DNA from: Triatoma infestans
Lineage: Eukaryota > Arthropoda > Insecta > Hemiptera > Reduviidae
NCBI GenBank assembly: GCA_011037195.1
Contig: JAAEAF010002361.1
Location: 1 to 64,000 of the forward strand
Length of the DNA stretch: 64,000 nucleotides
Direction of reading: 5' to 3'
This document shows positions 34,001 through 46,000 of the stretch, piece after piece (positions within the stretch are counted from its first letter, which is position 1; every line of letters begins with the position of its first letter). The translations under genes were made by a program, and so were the position numbers. Under the pieces are notes generated by a model, which did no database searches, was not told where the DNA came from, and worked only from the letters and a program-made list of their open reading frames with translations.

Positions 34001-37000
34001 TCTTCATGCCTATTGGCCATATCGACAGCTACCATTACATGTTTTCACACCCGGGTCCTTAAAAAGTCAGCATGCAATCTTCGAACAGGACAATGCGGGC
34101 CAATTCCAAGAATTTGGAAAGATTTCTGCAACAAATAGAACTTTAGCCTTGGCCATCTAATCCATCTGAATTTAAACCCTTACACCAAATGTGAGATAAG
34201 ATAGCTTTGGTCGTTTCTCTCAATCTGCAAACAATTTATTGGAATTCCATTATCAATTAAAGCAAGTACCGGATCAGGATCTCATTCGTAGCTTGAACGT
34301 TCCGTCGTGTGAGAGAATGTATTGTTAACCATTATGATGTTACGCAAAACTAATATATTTTTCAACTGTTATTTTTCCCCCTATTGCAATCATTTACTGC
34401 ATAAAGTTCAACATAACAGTGAAAATGTCACAGAACTTTGCTCCTTTGGGTGTTGTAATATTATTTTTGGAATGCAGTTATACATTAATATATGTCCAAT
34501 ATAGTCTTTATTATGATTTTTAACGGTAACAAATTAATCAGAAAGCTATTAACAACAGTGGAGGCCAACAGCGAAGAGTATCAATGGCTGTAACACTTCT
34601 GCATGAACCAGATCTACTAATTCTAGACGAACCGACTGTAGGTGTAGATCCTGTATTGTGTGCCAAGTAAGTAAAAAAAAAAAAATTGAATATTTTAAGA
34701 ACTTTTATAGAGTAAAAATTTTGCACGAGGAAAGTCCTGCACTCTGAAAGAAAAGCGATGAAGCAGTGATAACGATTTTTAGTTTCAGTGAAGGTGGATC
34801 TTACCCAGATATTCTCCGAATATCTGGTATTTTATCCGAACAAATCTCCTTTGTCAACAAATTCAACCAAGTTCGTGTGGAGAGTGCTTCAACTTCAAAT
34901 CAACTTTCTACACGAACTTGGTGAAGTTACTCGGAAGATGGATGAAAATCCGAAACCGGTCAGGAACAAAAGGAATATGCATGCTATGATGGATAAAATA
35001 TCAGATGTTATCCCATATTGCGGACTCATCCACATATATTCAACGAATATTTAGGAAATATGGTGTAAGTTTTATGAATCGTGTGATATTTTTCAAGTGA
35101 GACATATTCAATTCATATTTGTTCGATTCGCCATGTGAGGGATGACCAATTGAGATTTCAACTAATGCTCACATTCAAGAAGACACGAATTACGTTAATA
35201 AAAGAATCGTGAAGTCCTGAAAAAGCGAAGTGGTTTACAGAAAGCACATACTGCTTTGTTCATCCCTTGAAACTATTAAAAAATTAAGCTGTGAAGTTTG
35301 GCTAAATTCTACTTAAAGCCAACTTCGTTGTTATTGCCAGAGGGCGCTCCATACAAGTCTGCTCTGTTATATAAGAGTATAACCTCAACCACATTTTTTT
35401 TGCCAGCCCAACTAAACATTGTGAATGTTACAATTAAAAAAAAAAACTTAATTAAATTGTATTATCTGACAAAGTCGTATGAGTGTTTCGTACCAGAGTT
35501 TTATTATTATTATTATCTATATTCGTTTGTACGAAATTAATTTTATTTTATTATGAATTATTCATTCTGTAAGAAGAATGGTAATCCCGTACTTTCCTAC
35601 TGTAAGCTAAATAGCATTAGTCAATGCAATTGTTAAAGAAAATTACTGTATAAATATTAAGAATATTATATTTTCAATTAAAAAAACTTATATTTCAATA
35701 AATTGGACCATATTAAAATTCATCTTTGTCAAGTAGCTTCAATTCACATTTCAGAATTTGGGAATGTTTCTTAAAACTAGTGTATGAGAACAACAAAACA
35801 ATAATTATCACGACCCACTATATACAAGAAGCGAAGAATGCCAATACAGTAAGAATGTTTTTATTTTATTTTTTATTATTATCATCATCACCACTGCAAT
35901 TTAATAACTTATTAAAGCTTACGGCAACGGCAGACGTATATAGCTCCCTCCTTTGAAAAGAATCCATAAGGCGGTCTTCCGAAACCACGGTAGAAGTCGA
36001 GCATCCCAATATGGAGATTCGCAGGAAGCCATAGGGCAAGGTCACCTTCAAATCAGTACAAACCGATTTATTTACTTAATTTTTTTTATGTATTTTATTT
36101 AAAAAAGAAACGCACACGATGAAGTTAATTTAAAAAATGAATTTGCTGTATTATAGTGAAAACTATTTCTTTAGTCTTCCTGTTAAGACAAAAATTTGCA
36201 TATAATTTACCATTTACAATTTAGATTTGTCTCACATCCAAAACATTAGTTCCGCCTCAACTAGGCCATTGTCGGTGGGAGGGGCGTTATCTTGTTGCAC
36301 CATGATGACAGCGTGATTTCCATGGCAGGATAACCACTTAGTAAAGTAAAGGGGCCCATACACTAACCTGTTGTACAACTTGCATGTCATATTTCCAGGT
36401 TGTGCAAACGGTTGGATAAAATCCAAAACGAGTAAATTTTTTGTGGGCGTGGCTTATTGTTGTACAACATGTTCGGACGTGAATGGGCCTGTTGTACAAC
36501 TTTACTTCCAACATTAGTTGATGACAAAAGACAGAATAGTAATAACCTAATACAGTACAACCTTCTCCATAAGCATACTTAATCAATTCATTAAAACGAG
36601 ATAATAAAATAGATATATATATAAATAACAATTAATAAAATAAATGGAGAAAAAAATAAAAAACGAAAATAAAATAAAAAGTATATAATGTGCATTAAAA
36701 TAATTCACATAAAATTAATATCTTTTATGTGTAAAGAAGTTCCTGGTAAGCATTGTCATCCATCCGCAAAAAATTTTTATAGTCTGCTGGTGATGAACAT
36801 TTCATTTCCTTTAATAAATTCATGTGGGTATATTTGGGTCGTTTAGTTAGCCAATCTTTAACCCACTCTTTCTTTTTCTTTCGTTTTTGTTTTTCAAAGC
36901 ACAAATCAATTACTATGGAACATAGGATTACTGCTTGAGTTTCTTCAGACATTTTTTATAAATTTTACCTATATATAATTAGATAAATATTTATTATAGA

Positions 37001-40000
37001 TAAATTTATTATTATAGATAACTTTAACTTTATTATAGATAAATCTTTATAGATTAAGGTTAAAGTATAGGTTAAGTGAACATATATTCGACATGAACTT
37101 GCACTAGTAGCTTACTGAAGTTTGTACAACAGTTGTTGAAACCGTCGCATAGTGTATGGGCTCCTACTATTTCAAGTTGTAGAACCTGGTTGTACAACAA
37201 GTTGGATAGTGTATGGGCCCCTTAAGGTATTAGCTCAGTGATAGCGTGCTGGACTAGCAACGCGGAGGTCCCAGGTTCGAATCCAGTATACTGCCTTAAG
37301 ATTTTTTCTTCCCAGGAGCCTCTACAACTCTCTGTCCAGTGATGTGCAGTGTTGACTGTAGCTAGAGAACACTGCTTAGAGGTCGGTAGTGCATTGAGAA
37401 GGCTCTGGGAAGCATAATAGATCTTTCAGGTCGCAGTGCAATAATCCCTTACAAAAGTCTACAACCATTTAGTACACTGTGGAAGCGCGTATATATAGAC
37501 TCCTGGCGTCAGCGCTTCCAGTTTTGCAATATTCGTTGGGTAAGCTGCCGACGGGAAAGGCGGTTGATGCTGAGGGCAGTGACGTCACGTTCAAGAGAAG
37601 CGGTGAGGGGTGTGATTTCGATGTCAGTGACGATGGTGAGGAGATCTTCATATGTTAGCCATTGATCACCAATAACACGGGTGAGGTGATGTTTGGCTGA
37701 TATTATAGCGGTTTCCCAAATAAACATTATGTTTGTTTAAATCTCTAGATCTTTTTATAATTTACACATAATTTGGGAGAATTAATGATGAATGAGATAT
37801 TATTTCAGATTGGTTTGATGCGAGGTGGTATATTGTTAGCAGAAGAATCACCATTAAAACTATTAGAAAGATACAATTGTGAAAGTTTAGAAGATGTATT
37901 TTTTAAATTAAGTGAAAAACAAGAATATGATGATAATAAGGTATTTTTCATAAAAATTATAATGACTAAACAAATTTGAATCAATAATAATCTTTATTAT
38001 ATGAAATTAGGAACTACCTTATCCAAAAATTATTAAATCTTCATCACCTATTGAAGAAGATAGAACCTTTAGAAAACACAGGTTTATGGCGCAACTCGTT
38101 AAGAATTATTTATGGACGTTGAGAAATTTGGTGTAAGTATTTTTATTTTTGTCAGTGAGCTTGAATCTTATAATTTTTTTTAGGATTGTGCAAAAAAAAA
38201 AAATCCTATGAAACACATAACTGCAATTCTCACAGGTTTGACAATTTTTTTTAATGTTTGAAATTATTACCTAATATTTAGTTAGATCACTTCAACTCTC
38301 GTTGGAACCCAGAAAAATGATTCATATAAAAATATTGGAGCTTTACGAATAATTTAAAAAAAATCTAATCGGTATAGTAATAAATCTGGTTGAATTAGAA
38401 AGAGAAGAAATATGTCTAGAACCCAGGAACCTCAAGCCTCATATTTATTCTGGTTATCCATAGCGGATCCGGCATACAGTTTCTGGGCAATTCATGACTC
38501 ACACGACTGCGAGAGCTCAAACCAGCTTGTTCCTACATGATCTCCGTATCATTTTTTTATGCATCTTACCCACGCTCACATATCCTCACCAAAGACGAAT
38601 AAGTAGTTAAAAAGTATATGATAACTTAGCAATTAGGCAAAAACATCACTAGTCAGCACTCTCAGATGATAACCGTTAATCAGTCTTTATAATGTTAACT
38701 TGGAAAAGGACCCACGCTATGCCACTGCTTAATATTATATAGTTGGTAGGACCATACAATTTATTCAAGTGAGAAAAGTCGTAGAAAAAAGCCTGACGAT
38801 GCTGCTCTCCCAGAACACTCTAAATTTCAATTTTCTGGGAAAAATTTCAAATAAAATGACATCTTAAATTTTATGACTGTAGACGTTTACAAAAAAAACT
38901 GTTAAAGCCATTTTCGAAAAAATTGAAAAAGCATTCAGTAAACTTCACTCAATGCGTTGGTTTGAGTATCCTGCGAATTTTCGATTCTCCGATATTTTAT
39001 ACACACACACACATACATACGTATATTCTTTTTTTCATATTTAGGGGAAATTTAGAATTTCAAAAACTCTTTTGGAATTATTGCATCTATACCTACATTG
39101 CAGTACTGTAAAATTGATTTGACAATAGAGTTTATTGTCATAGCTTTCTAAACTTTGGAATTTCTCTCCGTTGAGACAGACTTGACTAAGTAACCGCATG
39201 GGTAAACGAAGAGAGTGGGGATGCAGCAGGTGTTATGGCGCTTTTGCTGCTACGTCAAGTACTTCATTACGTCGATGAGATGGCCAGTCGCTACCGCTAC
39301 AAAGCCATGTAGGTGTTAACAGCCATGATAGTCAAACTGCATAATTGAAAACAATGCATTTGAACGGTTGGGCATTATATTTGATGAATAAAATTAATTA
39401 ATAATGGGAAGGGATTAGCTTAGAGGTTAGCACACCGGACTAGCAACGCGAAGATCCCGGGTTCGAATCTAGCCTTGCTACCCCCTTAGATTTTCTCTTC
39501 TTAGGAGCCTCTACAGCTGACTATCCGGTGATGGACAGTGTTGTCTGTAAAAAGCTTCGGGCGCACATGACCATAGATGTTGACGTGCCTAAAATAAAAT
39601 ACAAAAAATCAATAAGTTAAAATGCAATAAAACGGTCAAGCATGTGGTTCATTTCCAATTCCTTTGAATATACGCCAATGTTTCAAACCATATACTTTTA
39701 ACTTCTAGCTGTTATAGTTGGATCGTACGACCTGGAAAATATCATAATTTTTGTAAGTCTGTTTATCAAGACATCCTGGTGATGGACGAACGCCAGACAA
39801 ACATCATAAAATAAGCAGACTTCACGGAAGAAAACTTTTTTATATCCTACGCCAGGTACTATTTGCTTGTCAGCAATTAAATTTCGGGCAGACCAATATC
39901 TTGTACGGTTTCTATGTAATTTAAATTTTCTTTACTATCACCCAATTTACTACAATTCTTTAAGTGAGTCAAAAACTCCCTCCTCCCAAAGAAAATGTCA

Positions 40001-43000
40001 TTTCATTTAATATTCTCAGCCTAAATAAATGGCAAGGTAGGTAATCGTGGCCTGTTACATACTAAAATTAGCCAAAAGCACAAGGCGTGGCAAAGAATGT
40101 GGAATATTCTCCCTGAACAAGCAGCCGTAGCGCTTCCTTCCATCATATCCATCAACCATTCATTATTCACCCTATTGGCAAACACCGCCCGAGTGTCTGC
40201 TTTGGCAGTCCTTAGCAATACACGCTTAACCGGTTGGTTTAAGGAACAGCTCTTTTTAGCCAACTAAACGGCTATCTCATTTCCAGGCACTCCGCCATGT
40301 GCTAAGATCCATTGCATCATTATTGTCCACTGAAAATATCAAAATCAGAGCAATTCATGGAGATGCCATCTGGCAGTGTCAAGGGGGTTATCATTATTTA
40401 TTAAAGCTATGGCAGCGCATGAATCTGCTAACAACATTATGAAAAATAAATCTTATACTTTTATAAAATTAATTTATTTGTACAAAAATTGGTTTTAACA
40501 AATGTTTCGAGTTAGAGGGGCAAGAACAAGATTATTTATTACTTTAAACAATAAATAACCTAATTTGGTAGTTGGACGTTAAGCCCGCCTAAAAAATAGG
40601 CATTACTTTACTTTTTGTTACTTTAGACAATAAATGAAATAATCTTACTTAATGAAAATTAAAAGAAAGAGAACAAAAATACAAAAAAGGTATTTCGCCC
40701 AATTAATATAATTAAAATAAAAAATTGACACTACATTTATAAAATTAAAATAATGATAATTAAGAGGAAATAAAAGAAATTCTGAGAAATATTATTGATC
40801 TACAAAGAAAACATGACAAATATTTAAAGAATTTAACAATACATTTTCCGAATATAAATAAGAAAGCAAACAGAAATTAAAACATAAAATATCAGATCAA
40901 AAATAGAAATTAAAAATAATCTTTAATCAAATCTCTAAGTACAGTAGAGTGAAGAAAGTACAGATATAATGACTTAAATAAAGTCTAATAATTTATACTC
41001 AACGAACGATCAGTATATTTTATGCTAGGTAAATATGATCTATATTTATATAATAAGCTAATACTGTCTGTGCAATTTTATAAAATTTACCTGCTACAAT
41101 GATTCTAAGGCAGTCATTGGAAGCTCTGAACTCTGAACTGAAAATTGTTCTCCAAATCATCTAAGAAAAAATGCACAGAACAAATTTTATTCTCTTCAAA
41201 GTTTTAGTTATAATTTTTTTAACTTTAAAAGACTTGTTAGTTACATTTATTTGTTCTAGGGTGACACTCTTTGTATGCTTCGTACCAGCACTTAGCGTGA
41301 TAATTATATGCTCCTTCGATATGGATAACATAATATCCACACCAATAGCTGTAGTAATTTCGGCGTACCTTAATTGCTCTAAATCCTTGCAATCCTTGGA
41401 AATGACAATTACGAAGACTAGTTGTACTGCAGAAACTGACCTGACATGCTATTTTCTGGGAACATTAAATAAAAAATATCCTCTGGTAAGATTTTATTTC
41501 ACATTTTTTACAGATATTACCATTCTTATTACGCTCAATTTCTCTTATTTCTGTAAGAAGAAGTATTGTTACAGATCAAATTTACGGAATAGAGTTTTCT
41601 ATAGAAATACATTTGAGATACCTAAATTTGAAAAAAATTACAGGATCTATTTATGCCCCATCATGGGATCTAGGTTTCGTTCAAAATGTTGCCAAATCAA
41701 TTTTTTCAACGAGCGGCTTCAATGATTTTTCTTTAAACATCGCATAATAAGCTTTACTCTAAAGTGCGATTTCATTGTTATGTGGAAGTGCGATATTAAC
41801 GAATAGATTATTGAGATTTCAGAATTTCCTCGAATTGACTTCAACAATAAATTTGTTTTTTCAATTTACTAAATTAAGTTTCTTTTATTAGTTTTGCACT
41901 TTATAAACAAATCTAGATGAGCATGATTTTTAAGGGGAGCATCATATTTTCTATATTTGCCGACCTCCTCAATGATTCTTAGTCAATGTCCCTATCATAT
42001 TTTTTTTCGCGCATCCACTTCCTTGTCAATTAGCACTACAATTAGTTACTCTAACAGCTGTAAGAGAAAGAGAAATATAATATTTTTAATTCCAATAAAT
42101 TAAATTATTATAATATATTAATAATGTATACATATAAATAGTATTTTTAGGGAGTATATAGAGACTTGTCAGAAGCTCGAGAAGAGGTAGTAGCAGGCAG
42201 AAGATCGGCTATCGTCTACTTACCTGATAACTATACTTTAGGTTTAATGGAAAGATTAGAACAACAGACATTTGCATCCGAATGGGCAATAGATCATGGC
42301 ACTATATTGGTTTGGGCTGATTTATCTAGTTGAGTCTAATTCTGTTAGGTTAAAAAAAAAGAAATTTAGAATTAAAGAAGAAATAGATTAATTTAAGGCT
42401 TATCTTTAATGTTGTTTCAGTGTACGAAGAAATTTTGCTTTAAATTACTTATTTCAAAATCAAGTAGTTTAAAAATCTTTCCAATAACAAAATTTTATTT
42501 CAGATTTTATAGTAACCTTTCGGTTATTGGATGTAATCTATAAGAATCTTGTAAAGCTGCTAGAAGAAGTATGTTTAAAATGTAAAATTGATATAAGATT
42601 TTCTAGAATTCCATTAGCGGTTAGTATATAATATTTGTCTATAACAGTACAATAATGTGCCAATAATGCCACTAAAATCAATGAATGAAGTAGTACTTTT
42701 AATATCTAAAAAGTTATTTAATCTTATATAATAAGATGTTTATACGCCAATGGCCAGAGGATTTTTTTAAAGAAAAAGATTTCTTTCTTGCTCTACGTTT
42801 CGGGCACAATTACAAACCCTTCTTCAGGAGGTTTGCAAACTTTATATTGCGGAAAGTTATATTATTGTACAGTAAACTAGTAACTAGGGTTTGATTTTAG
42901 TTTTTTTTTTTGTTTAATCTAGTTTCAAGAACCTATTTATGGCTCTACAGAAATGAAATATGTAACTTATTTATTGCCAGGGATTGTGTGTCCGTAAGTA

Positions 43001-46000
43001 AAATTTTCATGGTAAATTTAAGTAGAATTTCTACTCAAATAACATCATGCATTTTTCGTCTTCAGATTTGTATTCTATATGACATTCATGTTTACATCAA
43101 CTGCTATGATGATGGAAAAGGTATCCGGCCAGCTAGAGAGAAGTCAAATAGCAGGTACATAAAATTTATTTTGATGTTAAATTTTTACCATTTAGCAATA
43201 TTTTAGTTGATGACTCTTTAGGTATGTAATATTCCCCCTATTTTGAGGACTCGCTGCTTAAGGTTAATTATGAAGTACACCAACAGTTAGACTAACCTCA
43301 ACAGTTAGACTGAGGTATTACTAACCTGTCGCATTTGTGAGATGTATTAGAGCTGCCTGAGAGGCTAGATACCCTATCTTAAATAAACAGCCTAATTGGC
43401 TGGTATACAAACCTTTATGATGAAGGGTATATACATTTACCATCTCAACATTGCTAATAATATAAACATTTTTCTTTTAAATATGAATGCAATTATTGTG
43501 ATATGTGGCTCTAAGGGCGCTATTGCCGGCTAGAAGCTTAGAACATTTTAGTCACCTACAAACCGCTTCTACATATTGGGGCATATAAATATTTAAGCTG
43601 AATTAAATGTGCTGTCTATTTAATTCACCTAGACATATAAATATATCTTTTAACTTTATCTTTAGTAATATTTGAATTATTAAATCTAAAATTTTCTTCA
43701 GGCCTTAATTTATTGGAAATGGTAGCAGCCCACGTAATTATTCAATTTATTATGATGTGTACACAAAATATCATTTTAATGATTCTATTATACATGGTTT
43801 TCGACAATGTTATGAATGGAAGTTTTTTTCTATTGGCCATTTTAATTAATCTTTGTGAATTTTTGGGAATGTTGTATGGTAAGTTTTTAGTGATATTAAT
43901 GATATTTTTCTTCATTTTGGGTTATATGGACCAATATATATATATATTCTGCATATTGTGTACTCGGTATTGTTCTTTTTAAATGAAACAGGACACTTGT
44001 CAATAAATATTTAATCTTCTTGAGTCTCTACAAGACTTATTGATGCAGTTTACCTCACAATATTGTTTGTATAATTGGAGCTTATATACTAAACAGTATG
44101 AACATTTCTAATTACTAGAAAAATAATTCAACCAAATATAAAATTTTATCTGAAAAAAACTAGAAAGTTCGTCTAAAAGGCAAAAAAAAAAATCCCGAGA
44201 TTTTTCACGGAATATAAATATTCTGGAGAATATAAATATATTTTAGTTTTACTGAAATTTTCTGAATATTATTATCTCATAAATAATATTGGTTTTTACT
44301 TTTTGGTACATCTGGAAGAGGATGTATTATGATCCTGTCAAATTTATGAAACTAAATTCTCCATTTTCAAAAAGTACTTATTTTGTTTATAAAGGGTTCC
44401 TCAGCACGAAAAAGTAGATTGTAGAAATTGACCTTTATCTTTCTCCCATGCTGTTTATATATGCATCTGATAGAATTTCAGAAAAAAAAAATTGTTTAAT
44501 GAAAGTTCTGGATTGATTTCTGAGTTTCTTGGGATTTTCTTTGGAGAAACTTAGAATGCAGCTGCACATAGCGCTATCACTTTTATTTGAAACATTTTTC
44601 CAGACTTTGGGATCTTCTTCTGGAGATCTGTAGCAATACCGTTTAACTCAAACTATTATTTTCAATTGATAAAGCCCTTGTTAGTTGGTCAAGTAGTCAT
44701 ATTCAGGTTGCTCCTATGAACCAGCAAGTAAAATAGCCGATTTCGTTGCCTATATTTAAATATTAAATAGAAGTAAACGTTTATTAAAAATTTGTATACT
44801 TTTTTACGCTTTTGCAGTTTCTGGGGTTTGGCCATATAGAAATTTCTTCCACTGATTCCGGGTCTTGTGCCAGCGTTTATTTTTCCCATTCTATATTCTT
44901 TAAGAGGCACGCAGTTTTTACAGTGTTTTCCCAAGTTTTGCAGGGTCTGCATATTAGATATCGTCCATTCTTTCACAAGAAGAACTACCATTAATGATAT
45001 TGAAAATATTTAACAACCGGTACGCCAAGTTTAACCTAGCCAAATATAAAATAATTATTAAATTAAGAAACTTATGAAGTTAAACATACATACATACATT
45101 CTATGGTACACTAAATTGCCAAGAAAAATACGTTGTAAGCATTTATTAATTTAATTTATTTTATATTCTTCGTATGAAGCTTAGAAGTTATAATCAGGTA
45201 GATCCTATGTACTTAAAAACCAACAAGTAAAGTGCACGGTTTCCACACCACATATACATATATATTGTGCAGTGATGAATGTTTAATAAAATGCCGTGTT
45301 TGAAGAAAATTTGTATTTGTTATTGAATTAATTTAATTAAATATATGTAATTGTTATAATTACAGTAATAGAAAATCGTGTGATTGTATCAGAATTCTTT
45401 TTTCAAATATTATGTTTATACTAGTAATGATCATAACAGTAATAATTATAGAAGACTGACATTGAAATGATGGAAGGTCATTCAGCTAAACTGAAATAAT
45501 AATAATTACTTCCCTAGGAGCCTCTACAGCTCACTGTCCGGTGATGGACAGTGTTGTCTGTAACGAGAGAACACTGTCCGGAGGCCAGTGCCGGACAATT
45601 ACTATTATATTTATAACTCCCAAAAGTCTTGGCGTTTTCAGCCAATTTGACGTTCTAAAATAATTATTGTTTCATATTTCAGTTTATTTAAAAAATTCAA
45701 AATTATTCATTAATTCATAATTAAGCTAAACATATTTTATTAAATAGTTTGGTTTTATTTGTATTTTATATTCGTAGGAGTACTAATATCTCTGATAATG
45801 GAGAGAGAATTAACAGTGTCTGTTATTGGGATCTCTTCAGTGTTAACAACATTCACTTTATGCGGTAAGGATAATTAACTACTTGAATAAAGCATCTTTT
45901 ATAAAAAAGTGAAAGGAACTCAATCCAAACGTTCAATAGTTTATTCTGTGGTATTACTACACGATGGATGTTAGGTTAAAATTAACTACAGTCCCCAGTG

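Larger units (their letters stand above)
38133..41259. other. ABCH gene 2 intron between linker and membrane exons
   Basis: Holds a family A-like fragment (about 38790-38950), a SINE (39406-39601), a decayed CTGANGA-family piece (39775-39840), an RNase H remnant (40021-40440) and a SINE tail (40558-40612). The rest is AT-rich with no recognised feature. Confidence 0.55.

Noticed and set aside
37226..37320. tRNA gene (A and B boxes)
   Set aside because: The same sequence recurs with a conserved body and A-rich tail, and no clean cloverleaf is formed; it is a SINE head.
41171..41725. 184-codon ORF as a separate gene
   Set aside because: Its middle is the ABCH exon 41260-41485; the ends are intron read-through.
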